Source: Rhodospirillales bacterium (GTDB lineage Bacteria > Pseudomonadota > Alphaproteobacteria > Reyranellales > Reyranellaceae). From it: a stretch of 64,000 nt of DNA. The notes under the pieces were generated by a model that was given only the letters and a program-made list of their open reading frames with translations, made no database searches and was not told where the DNA came from. This document shows, in pieces, positions 45,093 to 53,513 of this stretch. Every line of letters starts with the position of its first letter. Positions within the stretch are counted from its first letter, which is position 1. The translations under genes and the position numbers were made by a program. Where the stretch lies: assembly GCA_016185145.1 (NCBI GenBank), contig JACPOB010000081.1, forward strand, positions 1 to 64,000. Reading direction: 5' to 3'.

Positions 45093-46460
45093 TCATCTGG
45101 ACAGGGTGTTCTTGTAGATCCCGCCGTCCTTCATGATGACCAGGAAGTTCTTCTGAGGGTCGGCGACGAGCCCGATGTTCTCCAGCGGATTGCCGTCGAC
45201 CAGCAGCAGGTCGGCGAGGGCTCCTTCCTCCACGACGCCGAGCTTGCCGGGATAGGGATTGCGCTTGCCCGACAGCGCCAGCAACTCGGCGTTGGTGCTA
45301 GTCGCCATGGCGAGCGCTTCGGCGGGCGTGTACCAGCGGACGAGCGACGCCAGGATGGCGCCCTGGCGCTGCGCCAGCGCGCGCGAGAACAGCACGTCTG
45401 TGCCCCACGCCGTCTTGAGCTTGTACTTCTTCGCGAGCTCATAGGTCTTGTCGATGCCGGGCCAGACTTCATCGGCCTTGGCGCGCTGGACCGAACCCTC
45501 CGGGAAACCCAGCCGCAGCTCCTCGGGAAGCGGCTGCGGGCTCAGCCATATCCCTTTGTCGGCCATCAGCTTGGCGGTCGCGTCGTCCATCAGGAAGCCG
45601 TGCTCGATGCACTTCACGCCGGCGGCGATGGATCGCCGGATCGCCTCCGGAATGAACGCGTGGGCGACGACGTAGGTGCCCCAGTTCTCGGCCGCTTCGA
45701 CCGCCGCCCGCAGCTCGGCCTCGGTGAAGGTGGTCACGTCGAGCGGGCTGTGCGGTGAGGAGACGCCACCGCCGGCCGTCACCTTGACCTGCGACGCTCC
45801 CTGCATGAGCTGCTCGCGCGCGCGCATCCGCATCTCGTCCGGGCTGTCGACGACCATGGCGCCACCGATCTGCTCCATGCGCGTGAGAGTGCTAAGAGTT
45901 CGCGGCAAATCGGAGGGCGACCGGAAATCCCCGTGTCCGCTTGTGACCGTGAGCATGGCGCCGGAGGGATAGATGCGCGGGCCCCGCACGACGCCCTCGT
46001 CGATCGCGCGCTTGAGGCCGAAGACCGGTCCGCCCACATCGCGCACGGTGGTGAAGCCGCGCATCAGCGTATCGGTCGCCTCCTCGCCGGCCAGGAGATT
46101 GTTGTAGCCCACATCGCCCGCGATCGATTCGGCGGGGGTCGTCCGGATCAGCATCGCGTGCCAATGCACGTCGATGAGGCCGGGCATCAAGGTCCGGCCG
46201 CCGCCGTCGATGATGCGCGTGTCCGCCCGGCGATCGACGGTGATGGGCTGTGTCGCGATTCTCTCGATCTTGTTGCCGCGCACGAGCACATTGGTGGGGG
46301 CGGAGAGTGCGGCGCCCTTGCCGTCGAAGATGCGGACATTCTCGAAGAGCGTCGTCCCGCCCTGGGGCGGAGGCGCTTGCTGCGCCAGACCGGCCTGGCA
46401 AAGGCCGATCGAGAGAGTCCACGCCATCGCCTGAGCGAACCAATTTTTGAACTGTACCAT
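45093..46460 (-). CDS. Exported amidohydrolase (imidazolonepropionase-like)
   Basis: A 455-residue metal-dependent hydrolase with an N-terminal Sec signal (FAQAMAWTLSIGLCQAGLAQ). Metal motifs: GLIDVHWHAML (HxH), VKVTAGGG (the lysine position usually carboxylated), YVVAHAFIPEA and CIEHGFLMD (His), TAWGTDVLF (Asp). Similar periplasmic proteins cleave amides of amino acids or cyclic dipeptides. The ATG at 46460 was chosen because it begins the signal peptide; longer frames run into the divergent promoter. It ends seven bases from the triple-RidA gene (convergent). Confidence 0.88.
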   Translation of the reverse strand: MVQFKNWFAQAMAWTLSIGLCQAGLAQQAPPPQGGTTLFENVRIFDGKGAALSAPTNVLVRGNKIERIATQPITVDRRADTRIIDGGGRTLMPGLIDVHWHAMLIRTTPAESIAGDVGYNNLLAGEEATDTLMRGFTTVRDVGGPVFGLKRAIDEGVVRGPRIYPSGAMLTVTSGHGDFRSPSDLPRTLSTLTRMEQIGGAMVVDSPDEMRMRAREQLMQGASQVKVTAGGGVSSPHSPLDVTTFTEAELRAAVEAAENWGTYVVAHAFIPEAIRRSIAAGVKCIEHGFLMDDATAKLMADKGIWLSPQPLPEELRLGFPEGSVQRAKADEVWPGIDKTYELAKKYKLKTAWGTDVLFSRALAQRQGAILASLVRWYTPAEALAMATSTNAELLALSGKRNPYPGKLGVVEEGALADLLLVDGNPLENIGLVADPQKNFLVIMKDGGIYKNTLSR

Positions 46461-46523
46461 CCATCGACTGTGCCGCGCCTCGACGTGCCGATCAAATCCG
46501 ATGTTTGCCGTATACAAGTATTG

Positions 46524-46535
46524 ACTTATATAAGT
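46524..46535. promoter_or_regulatory. AT-rich palindrome, candidate ArsR operator
   Basis: ACTTATATAAGT is a perfect 12-bp palindrome in an unusually AT-rich patch between the divergent amidohydrolase and SRPBCC genes, directly after TTG (TTGACT, -35-like at 46521). The size and composition suit an ArsR-family site. Confidence 0.45.
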
Positions 46536-46575
46536 GTAGGACGATATTCCTCCTCGCAACAGGAGGGAAAGAGGG

Positions 46576-47241
46576 ATGCAGATCGACGACGTCGCTGGAG
46601 TGCTGGGACTTGTCGCGCGCGCGGTGCGCAATTTCGAGAAGGACGGGAAGCCGGCGAGCGCGGTGACCCTGACAAGGCTTTACGACACCAGCGTCGATGA
46701 CCTGTGGGATGCGCTCACCAGCAGCGAACGCCTGCCGCGATGGTTCCTGCCGGTCGAGGGTGACCTCAGGCTGGGCGGACGCTACCAGCTCCGCGGGAAT
46801 GCAGGCGGCACCATCACGGCGTGCACGCCGCCGACCCATTTCGCCGCAACCTGGGAATTCGGCGGCGGCACGAGCTGGATCGACGTCAAGCTGGCGGCGG
46901 AACGCGGCAAGGCGCGGCTGACGCTGGAACATACCGCCCTCATCGAGGATCATTGGAACCAGTTCGGCCCGGGCGCCGTGGGCATCGGCTGGGACCTCGC
47001 CCTCATCGGACTGGGGCGATACCTGGCAACCGGGGCGTCGGTCGATCATGCGACGGCCGAGGCCTGGATGGGCTCGCCGAACGGCAAGGCGTTCATGAGG
47101 GCGAGCGGGGAGGCGTGGCGGATGGCGCATGTCGCGAGCGGAGTGGAGCCGGCCTCGGCCAAGGAGCGGTCGGACCGGACGATCGCCTTCTATCTCGGCG
47201 AGACGCCGACCGACGTCGCGCATCCCGGCACGGGAACCTGA
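46576..47241 (+). CDS. SRPBCC/AHSA1 family protein
   Basis: A 221-residue START-fold protein. SAVTLTRLYDTSVDDLWDAL, RLPRWFLPVEGDLRLGGRYQ and FAATWEFGGGTSWIDVKL give the AHSA1/SRPBCC hydrophobic-pocket pattern. The gene overlaps the following ArsR gene (TGATG); SRPBCC-ArsR pairs are common and usually sense or bind a small lipophilic compound. Confidence 0.88.
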   Translation: MQIDDVAGVLGLVARAVRNFEKDGKPASAVTLTRLYDTSVDDLWDALTSSERLPRWFLPVEGDLRLGGRYQLRGNAGGTITACTPPTHFAATWEFGGGTSWIDVKLAAERGKARLTLEHTALIEDHWNQFGPGAVGIGWDLALIGLGRYLATGASVDHATAEAWMGSPNGKAFMRASGEAWRMAHVASGVEPASAKERSDRTIAFYLGETPTDVAHPGTGT

Positions 47242-47603
47242 TGCACGTCTTCGAGGTGCTGTCCGATCCGGTGCGCCGTCGCATCCTCGAGCTGCTCGGT
47301 TCGGGAGAGATGGCCTCCGGCGAAGTCGTGGAGGCGATCGGGAGCGAGTTCGGGATCACGCAGGCGGCGGTGTCGCAGCATCTCAAGGTGTTGCGCGAGA
47401 GCGGCTTTGCCCGGGTCCGGGCGGACGCCCAGCGACGGCTGTATTCGGTGGATGCCGCGGGGCTTCAGATGGTGGATGCCTGGCTCGGTCAGTTCAGACG
47501 CTTCTGGGAGCCGAAGCTCGACGCCCTGGCGACGGAAATCGCGCGCGGCAAGCGCGAGCGGCGTCGCGCGCCGATCGCCGCGCGCCCGGGCAAGAGGGCA
47601 TAG
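47241..47603 (+). CDS. ArsR family transcriptional regulator
   Basis: A 120-residue winged-helix repressor: VFEVLSDPVRRRILELLGSG, then GITQAAVSQHLKVLRESGFA (recognition helix) and RLYSVDAAGL (wing). No CxC metal motif is present, so it is not a classical arsenic/metal sensor. Translationally coupled to the SRPBCC gene, and probably acts on the palindrome at 46524. Confidence 0.9.
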   Translation: MHVFEVLSDPVRRRILELLGSGEMASGEVVEAIGSEFGITQAAVSQHLKVLRESGFARVRADAQRRLYSVDAAGLQMVDAWLGQFRRFWEPKLDALATEIARGKRERRRAPIAARPGKRA

Positions 47604-47720
47604 CTCAGCTAAAGCACAATCCGTCCAGCTTGCCGGATGAGGGCACGTAATCGCGCCACGCTTGTAACTCCCCGAGGCGCTTGTGCTCGTCTACGAAGCG
47701 TCAAAGGGAGTTTCGCCGAC

Positions 47721-48584
47721 ATGACCGCACTGACCAAGGATGTGATCCGCCTCTGGCCCGATGGCCCGCCGTCGACGCTGGAAGGCGTGGGACCCGAACT
47801 CGTGTTCCGTGGACCGTTCGGAACGGCCCGCGATACCGCCATGTTGCGCAATGTGTCGGAGCCGACGCTGACGGTGTTTCGGCCGGCCCGGCCGAACGGC
47901 GTCGGCGTGATCGTATGCCCGGGCGGCGGCCTCAGGGTCCTGGCGTGGGAGCACGAAGGCATCGACGTCGCGACGTGGCTGGCGGCGCGGGGCTACACCG
48001 CCTTTCTGCTGAAGTATCGCCTGCGGGCGACGCCGGCGGACGACGACGCCGAGATGACGCAACCGGAGTCGCGATTTGACCTCGGTCGAACGGGAAGAAA
48101 CGCGTTCCGCGCCCTGGCCGAGATCGTGCCGCCCGAGACGATCCGCGACGTGCGCGCCGCCGTGGCCGATGACGGACGGCGCGCGGTCGCGATTGTCCGC
48201 GAGCGCGCCGGGCAGTGGGACGTGGACCCGGCCAAGGTCGGCATGATCGGCTTCTCTGCCGGTGCGTTCCTGGCCGTCGATGTCGCGATCTCTCCACGTG
48301 TGGCGCCGCTTGCGTTCGTCGCCGCGATCTACGGCGGCGAGACGCGAGGAGAGCCCGTGCCGGCGGATGCACCTCCGCTGTTCACGTGCATCGCACAGGA
48401 TGACTTGCTGCTTTATCGGGTGACGGAACGTCTCTACTCGGACTGGACCGATGCCGGGTGTTCCGCCGAGCTGCACGTCTGGCGGCGCGGCGGCCACGGA
48501 TTCGGCGTGGCGAAGCGGGGGATGCCGTCAGACCGCTGGACCGAGCAATTCCACGATTGGCTGACCGATCTGGGATTTGCGTAG
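47721..48584 (+). CDS. Alpha/beta hydrolase
   Basis: A 287-residue esterase-like hydrolase. VIVCPGGGLRVLAWEHEG carries an oxyanion-type PGGG loop, VGMIGFSAGAFLAVD the GxSxG nucleophile elbow, and WRRGGHGFG the terminal histidine; the layout is that of acetyl-xylan/carboxyl-esterase-type proteins. The ATG at 47721 follows AAAGGGAG. Substrate unknown. Confidence 0.85.
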   Translation: MTALTKDVIRLWPDGPPSTLEGVGPELVFRGPFGTARDTAMLRNVSEPTLTVFRPARPNGVGVIVCPGGGLRVLAWEHEGIDVATWLAARGYTAFLLKYRLRATPADDDAEMTQPESRFDLGRTGRNAFRALAEIVPPETIRDVRAAVADDGRRAVAIVRERAGQWDVDPAKVGMIGFSAGAFLAVDVAISPRVAPLAFVAAIYGGETRGEPVPADAPPLFTCIAQDDLLLYRVTERLYSDWTDAGCSAELHVWRRGGHGFGVAKRGMPSDRWTEQFHDWLTDLGFA

Positions 48585-48607
48585 GGAGTGACTACTCGCG
48601 GCCTCCG

Positions 48608-49996
48608 TCAATCCTTCAGCGGCTCGAGGTCGCCCAGCATCGTCGGAATCCACTCCGAGATCGTGGGGTGGATGTGCACCGCGCGCTGCAGCGTGGTGTA
48701 GGGCGCGTGAGCGTACATCGTGTCGAGTACGCAATGGATCGCCTCGTCGCCGCTGGCGCCGAGGAACGACGCGCCCAGGATCTCCTTGGACTCGGCGTCG
48801 ACCAGGATCTTCATGAAGCCCTCGGTCTCGCCCTTCTCATAGGCGCGCGAGACGTCCGCCATGTCGGCCCGGGCGACCAGGGCGCGACGGCCGCTTTTTT
48901 TGACGCTCTGGCGCACCTCGGTCTCCGTCATGCCGGCGCGGCCCAGCGGCGGGTCGGTGTAGAGCGCATAGGCGGTGATGCGGTCGCTGACGCGCCGCTT
49001 CCCGCCGTCGAGCAGGTTGGCGGCCACGATCTCGTAGTCGTTCCACGCGGTGTGGGTGAAGGCGCCGCGGCCGTTGCAGTCGCCCAGCGCCCAGATGCCG
49101 GGCACGCTTGTCCTGAGCTCGTCGTCGACCTCGATGTAGCCGCGCTCGTTGGTCTTCACCCCGGCGCGCTCGAGGCCGAGATCGTCGGTGTTGGGCCGCC
49201 GCCCGATGGCGACCAGCAGGTGCGATCCCGCCACCTCGGGCGCCCCTTCGGTGCAATCCAGTCCCAGGACGATGTCGTCGCCGCGCCTGGCGGCGCGCAG
49301 GCACTTGGCGCCGGTGCGCACCGCGATGCCTTCGCGGCCCAGGAAGCCGGCGACCGCCGCCGAGACGTCCTCGTCCTCGCGGCCGATCAGGCGCGGGCCC
49401 ATCTCGACGATCGTGACCTCGCTGCCGAAGCGGCGATACATCTGCCCGAACTCCAATCCGATGTAGCTGCCGCCGACGACCAGCAGATGGCGCGGCACGA
49501 AATCGACGTCCATCATCGAGCTGTTGGTGAGGAAGGGCACCTGGTCGAGGCCGGAAATGCCCGACGTCGTGGCGCGGCCGCCGACATCGAGGAAGATCTT
49601 CTCCGACTGCAGGACCTCGTTGCCGACCTCGACCTCGCGCGGCGAGCGCAGCCGCGCATGGCCGGTGTAAACCGTGCAGTTCTCGAGATTGCGCAGCGAG
49701 CGCTCGACGCCGCGGGTCGAGGCGCCGGCGATCTCGTCCTTGCGCGCCTTGACCCGCTTCATGTCGACCTTGACCTCGCCGGCGCTGAAGCCGTAGTCGG
49801 CGCCGCGGCGCGCCACGTGCGCGGCATAGGCGCTGGCGACCAGCGTCTTGGTCGGCGTGCAGCCGGTGTTGACGCAGGTGCCGCCGAAGCGGCCGCGCTC
49901 GACGATCGCCACCTTCATGCCTGCGCCTGCCAGGCGTCGCGCCAGGGCAGGACCGGCCTGGCCGGTACCGACGATGACAGCATCATAGGTCGTCAT
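48608..49996 (-). CDS. Mercuric-reductase-like FAD/NAD(P) disulfide oxidoreductase
   Basis: A 462-residue class I pyridine nucleotide-disulfide oxidoreductase. VIVGTGQAGPALARRLAGAG binds FAD, GGTCVNTGCTPTKTL holds the redox-active disulfide, VVGGSYIGLEFGQMYRRFG binds NAD(P), WALGDCNGRGAFTH is the second FAD motif, and HIHPTISEW supplies the partner His-Glu pair. The N-terminal HMA domain and C-terminal cysteine pair of true MerA are absent, so mercury reduction is doubtful. CGGAGGAGAT precedes the ATG at 49996. Confidence 0.9.
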   Translation of the reverse strand: MTTYDAVIVGTGQAGPALARRLAGAGMKVAIVERGRFGGTCVNTGCTPTKTLVASAYAAHVARRGADYGFSAGEVKVDMKRVKARKDEIAGASTRGVERSLRNLENCTVYTGHARLRSPREVEVGNEVLQSEKIFLDVGGRATTSGISGLDQVPFLTNSSMMDVDFVPRHLLVVGGSYIGLEFGQMYRRFGSEVTIVEMGPRLIGREDEDVSAAVAGFLGREGIAVRTGAKCLRAARRGDDIVLGLDCTEGAPEVAGSHLLVAIGRRPNTDDLGLERAGVKTNERGYIEVDDELRTSVPGIWALGDCNGRGAFTHTAWNDYEIVAANLLDGGKRRVSDRITAYALYTDPPLGRAGMTETEVRQSVKKSGRRALVARADMADVSRAYEKGETEGFMKILVDAESKEILGASFLGASGDEAIHCVLDTMYAHAPYTTLQRAVHIHPTISEWIPTMLGDLEPLKD

Positions 49997-50153
49997 GGCG
50001 ATCTCCTCCGGGGGTGCCGACCGAGAGTCGAGAATCCCGGCGCCAAGGGCAAGCTGTGACTGCGCTCTGTCCATCGACGGCGGATGCACAAGGTGAGCAA
50101 CCCGCCGCGGCGGAAGCCGTTGCCGTTACGACAACGGCTTCAAGGAGATTCGC

Positions 50154-50393
50154 ATGTCACGTACGGCAACCCTGGTCGTCATCGCGTCGGCGCTGTCAAT
50201 GCTGACGGCCGCTTGCGGCGAGACTCCCGGTCAGCGTGCGGTCACAGGCGGCGCCATCGGCGCGGCGAGCGGCGCGGTGGTCGGCTCGACAATGGGCGCC
50301 CCGCTGGGCGGCGCCGTGGTCGGCGGCCTCGGCGGTGCGGCCGTCGGCGCCGCGACCACGCCGCGGCGCGACTACTACTACGGCGGCTACTGA
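50154..50393 (+). CDS. Small glycine-zipper lipoprotein
   Basis: A 79-residue protein with a lipoprotein signal (SALSMLTAACGE, lipobox L-T-A-A-C). The mature part is a repeated Gly/Ala zipper (AVTGGAIGAASGAVVGSTMG, then GAVVGGLGGAAVGA) and ends in a Tyr/Gly tail (DYYYGGY). Such proteins sit in the outer membrane and resemble YMGG-like/Rickettsia 17-kDa antigens. AGGAGATTCGC precedes the start. The last bases overlap the end of the DinB gene. Confidence 0.8.
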   Translation: MSRTATLVVIASALSMLTAACGETPGQRAVTGGAIGAASGAVVGSTMGAPLGGAVVGGLGGAAVGAATTPRRDYYYGGY

Positions 50394-50920
50394 TAGGCGG
50401 ATGCCGCCTGTGATTGCACCGGTCGCCGCGGACTGTCGTCCTCGGCCTTCAGGAAGTCCGTGAGCCGATCCGGCCACGGTTCTACGCCGTTCTTCTGCAG
50501 TAGGAGAGCGACCTGGCCGCGATGGCCGGCGGCGTGCATGGCGACATGCAGCAACATTTCGCCGCGCGTCATGCGGGCGGGTTCGCCGTTCGAGAAGGAG
50601 AAGGCGATCGGCTCGTCGACCTCGTCCGGCCGCAGCGCATCGGCATAGTCGGCATACCAGTCGCCGGTCGCGCGCGCCCGGCTCGCCAACGTGTCCAACG
50701 ATGGAAGCTCGGCCGAGCGCGGCGCCTGATGGCCGTGCGGACGCGCTTCGAGATTGTGGCTGAAGATCTCGTCGACGGCCTGGATGTGGTCGAGCAGCCG
50801 GCGGATCAGGATGCGGTCGTCGTCGGGAATGCGCTCGAGGCTTTCGGCGATGACCGAATTCAGGCCGTTGGTCGCCCAACGCTTGTAGTGGACCAGGGTA
50901 CGGTAGGGGAGGGTGAACAT
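50387..50920 (-). CDS. DinB family protein
   Basis: A 177-residue four-helix-bundle protein. The metal-type histidines lie in LLDHIQAVDEIFSH (helix 2) and MLLHVAMHAAGHRGQVALLL (helix 4), the usual triad of DinB/YfiT-like proteins, which serve in thiol transfer or stress responses. Divergent from the TetR gene at 51009. Its end overlaps the lipoprotein gene by seven bases (convergent). Confidence 0.87.
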   Translation of the reverse strand: MFTLPYRTLVHYKRWATNGLNSVIAESLERIPDDDRILIRRLLDHIQAVDEIFSHNLEARPHGHQAPRSAELPSLDTLASRARATGDWYADYADALRPDEVDEPIAFSFSNGEPARMTRGEMLLHVAMHAAGHRGQVALLLQKNGVEPWPDRLTDFLKAEDDSPRRPVQSQAASAYQ

Positions 50921-50961
50921 CGCGGGTGCCTTTCATCATCCTCGTTGCCTGCCGTTAATTT

Positions 50962-50977
50962 GCGAGCTATGACTCGC
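50962..50977. promoter_or_regulatory. Candidate TetR operator
   Basis: GCGAGCTATGACTCGC has perfect 5-bp arms and a 6-bp spacer, in the divergent gap between dinB-like and TetR genes; the half-site ACTCGCATTG is repeated directly downstream. Fits autoregulation and control of the DinB gene. Confidence 0.45.
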
Positions 50978-51008
50978 ATTGTCTACTCGCATTGGCAGAG
51001 GGCGCTCC

Positions 51009-51653
51009 ATGGCCCGCGCAATCCCGACAATCCCGCGAAAATCCGCGTCGCAGGAGCGCTCCCGGGCGACGGTGGAGGCGCTGCTGGACGCGACCGCTCG
51101 CGTTCTGACAAGGGTGGGATACGATCGCGCCAGCACCAACCGCATCGCCGTGACCGCGGGCGTGAGCGTCGGCTCGCTCTATCAGTACTTTCCCAACAAG
51201 GAGGCGCTGGTGGCCGCGCTGGTCGCGCGCCACAATCGGGAAATCCTCCAGCTGGTCCGCGATGCACTGGAGGAAGTCGCCTCGCTCGACCTGCCGACGG
51301 CGGTCCGCGCGATGGTGGCGGCGGCGCTCGACGCCCACCTGGTGGATCCCACGCTGCATCGCATCTTTGCCGAACAGGTGCCGCGCATGGGCCAGCTCGC
51401 CGAGATCGAGGCGCTCGAGCGGGAAACCTTCCAGCTGGTCCGCACCTACCTGGAAAAGCGACGCCGGGAGATTTCGACGAAGGACCTCGACGCCGCGACC
51501 TCGATTCTCGTGACCACGGTGGAAGCGCTGACCCATCAGTTCGTCATCAACAAGCCCGATGCACACGGCGACCGCGACCGCTTCATCGACGAAGTCACGC
51601 GCCTGCTGGTGGGCTATCTGATGCCGCGGCGCACCGCCAAGCGGGTGAAGTGA
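51009..51653 (+). CDS. TetR/AcrR family transcriptional regulator
   Basis: A 214-residue regulator. The HTH covers about residues 22-68 (ALLDATARVLTRVGYDRAST, IAVTAGVSVGSLYQYFPNKE) and the C-terminal helices resemble the TetR_C_17-like domain. The ATG at 51009 is the first ATG in frame. Likely represses itself and the divergent DinB gene. Confidence 0.9.
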   Translation: MARAIPTIPRKSASQERSRATVEALLDATARVLTRVGYDRASTNRIAVTAGVSVGSLYQYFPNKEALVAALVARHNREILQLVRDALEEVASLDLPTAVRAMVAAALDAHLVDPTLHRIFAEQVPRMGQLAEIEALERETFQLVRTYLEKRRREISTKDLDAATSILVTTVEALTHQFVINKPDAHGDRDRFIDEVTRLLVGYLMPRRTAKRVK

Positions 51654-51692
51654 CTGGCCAAAGGACGAACGGGATCGCATTTCGCCACTCAT

Positions 51693-51735
51693 GTTCCTCT
51701 CCTCCGATAGGGGGAGAGGCTAGGTGAGGGGGCTA
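51693..51735. repeat. Partial palindromic repeat (CCTCTCC..GGGGAGAGG family)
   Basis: TTCCTCTCCTCCGATAGGGG then GAGAGGCTAGGTGAGGGG: one half of the element seen complete at 63583-63703. It follows the TetR gene. Confidence 0.7.
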
Positions 51736-51899
51736 CCGGGAGGAGCGCGAGCGATGTGTCCACCGTCGAATTCCCGCTATTCTCGCTGTTTCCGCTACTG
51801 GTTTTCAGGGCGGGACGGCGGCCGGCCTCGTCGCTCGGGGTTTGGGCGCGCCCATCCGACCGGGCCAGCCGGACGGGTTCGCGCGGTATACGCCGCGCG

Positions 51900-52130
51900 C
51901 GATGGTAATCGGATGAACGATGCATAGAGCGGGAACGCTGGAAGCCGCGCAACCGGCCGATATTATAACTAAAGTGGATATGTGTCAAGAACTGTGGTCA
52001 GAATCGCCAGTTTCGTTTTCGCGACTTTTGGCGCTCCGTAGGGGGCCATCTCTGGCGGGTCGAACCGGCGATCACGCCATTCCTTGTGTCGCTGGCTTCG
52101 AGTGCCAGCAATGCATTCACTTCGACACTT
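51900..52130 (-). repeat. Dispersed element, copy B (contains promoter-like sequence)
   Basis: Reverse strand matches 5937-6170 over about 231 bases with few gaps (GCTGGCACT, ACACAAGGA, GCGTGATCG.CGG, GAAAACGAAAC, CTTGACA, ACTTTAGTTATA, TGCATCGTTCATCCGA). Further similarity (GCGGAAACAGCGAGAATAGC here, GCGGAAATTGCGCTAATTGC at 6326) may extend it another 150 bases. The remaining gap 51736-52218 shows no convincing gene. Confidence 0.7.
51958..51988 (-). promoter_or_regulatory. Sigma70-like promoter in the dispersed element
   Basis: On the minus strand TTGACA (51988-51983) is followed by TATAAT in ACTTTAGTTATAATATCG, 15 bases on (17 if TATCGG is not used). Conserved with 6081. It would transcribe away from the methyltransferase gene, toward 51736, where no clear gene lies. 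Confidence 0.5.
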
Positions 52131-52218
52131 TATCGTGATCCTCATCGGGCCGTTGGGTCTGCAAATGCTCGCGTCTCCCAATTCAGATCTGCCAAAATCT
52201 CTGTAACGAGCTACCAGC

Positions 52219-53079
52219 ATGCCTGATCAATCCGACCTCCTGCCCGACAGCACCGCCGTCCGCGTCGCCCTGTGGCGCGCCCTGCATGTCGAAGCCGATC
52301 CGCCGCCGCATGTGCTGGAGGATCGCGTCGGACTCGCTCTGGCGGCGCCCGACGCGGGCTGGCGCGAACGGCCGGACATGAATCCGGACTTCACCAAAGC
52401 CTTCCGTGCGTCGATCGTGGGCCGCGCCCGCTTCATCGAGGATCTGGTGGCCGAGCAGGCGGGGCAGGGCGTCGGGCAGTACGTCATCCTCGGCGCGGGG
52501 CTCGACACCTTCGCCCAGCGCCAGCCGGAGATCGCCTCGCACCTCCGCGTGTTCGAGGTCGACCGGCCGGGACCGCAGGCGTGGAAGCGCGGGCGTTTGG
52601 TCGATCTCGGTTTCGGCGTGCCCGATTGGCTGCGACTGGTGCCGGTCGACTTCGAGGCAGGCGACGCCTGGCTGCAGAAGCTGGCGGCCGCCGGGTTCGA
52701 CGCGGCGAGGCCCGCCGTGGTGGTCTCCACCGGCGTCAGCATGTACCTCAGCCGGGAGGCGATCATGGCCACGCTCCGCCAGGTGGCGGCGCTGGCCCGA
52801 GGTTCGACCTTCGCCATGAGCTTCCTGTTGCCGCTGGAGATGGCCGATCCCGAGGTGCGCCCCGGCCTCGAACGTGCCGCGCAAGGCGCACGCGCCAGCG
52901 GCACGCCCTTCATCAGCTTCTTCACGCCGCAGGAGATGCTGGCGCTGGCGCGCGAGGCGGGCTTCAGGCAGGCGCGGCACGTCTCCGCCGCCATGCTCGC
53001 CGAGCGCTACTTCGGCGGCCGAACAGACGGGCTGAGGCCGCCCAACAACGCCGAGGAACTGCTGGTCGCGACGGCCTGA
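52219..53079 (+). CDS. Class I SAM-dependent methyltransferase (PPM1/TIGR00027-like)
   Basis: A 286-residue methyltransferase. YVILGAGLDTFAQRQPEIAS is motif I (SAM binding), FEVDRPGPQAWKRGR the acidic second motif, and VVVSTGVSMYLSREAIMATL the following block, as in leucine-carboxyl-methyltransferase-like and polyketide O-methyltransferase-like enzymes. Methyl acceptor unknown. Sixty bases before the antitoxin gene on the same strand. Confidence 0.88.
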   Translation: MPDQSDLLPDSTAVRVALWRALHVEADPPPHVLEDRVGLALAAPDAGWRERPDMNPDFTKAFRASIVGRARFIEDLVAEQAGQGVGQYVILGAGLDTFAQRQPEIASHLRVFEVDRPGPQAWKRGRLVDLGFGVPDWLRLVPVDFEAGDAWLQKLAAAGFDAARPAVVVSTGVSMYLSREAIMATLRQVAALARGSTFAMSFLLPLEMADPEVRPGLERAAQGARASGTPFISFFTPQEMLALAREAGFRQARHVSAAMLAERYFGGRTDGLRPPNNAEELLVATA

Positions 53080-53138
53080 TCGTGGGCTATCTGCCGCCGT
53101 CCGTGTCCTCAGCCAGCGCTTGTGATAGAATTCATCCG

Positions 53139-53513
53139 ATGCCTCGCCGTGTCGCCTCCAAGCCCCCCAAAGGCCAAGCCCGCATCCACGTTGTGCCCAT
53201 GGAGGGCCGTTGGCAGGTCAAGCACGAAGGCGCGAGCCGCGCCGTTGGCGTCTACAGCAGTCAGGCCGAGGCGACCGAAGCCGCAAAATCGAACCTGCGC
53301 CGTTCGGGTGGCGAGTTGATGGTTCAAGGGCGGGACGGTCGCATCCGCGAGAGCATGACGCTCGGCCGCGATTCGATGGCCAAGATCGCTGCAATAGAGG
53401 GAATCCACCTGTCGCCGCAATCGATGCGTACGCTCAGAGAACTCGATCGCAGGGACGCCTCGAGCGAAGAGCGTCGCCGGTCGATCGCCCGCCAGTTCAG
53501 GAAAAAAGTCTGA
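53139..53513 (+). CDS. DUF2188-domain antitoxin of a Fic module
   Basis: A 124-residue protein. Residues about 14-65 are a DUF2188 domain (RIHVVPMEGRWQVKHEGASR ... GGELMVQGRDGRIRESMT). The C-terminal AAIEGIHLSPQSMRTLRELD with SSEERRRSIARQFRKK resembles the short helical antitoxin that inhibits Fic toxins. Its stop codon overlaps the position where the Fic gene should start (CTGA), the usual coupled arrangement. The toxin is broken, but this gene is intact. Confidence 0.75.
   Translation: MPRRVASKPPKGQARIHVVPMEGRWQVKHEGASRAVGVYSSQAEATEAAKSNLRRSGGELMVQGRDGRIRESMTLGRDSMAKIAAIEGIHLSPQSMRTLRELDRRDASSEERRRSIARQFRKKV

Noticed and set aside
48608-49996. Mercury resistance (merA)
   Set aside because: The disulfide motif is shared by the whole flavoprotein class; the HMA domain, the C-terminal cysteine pair and other mer genes are missing.
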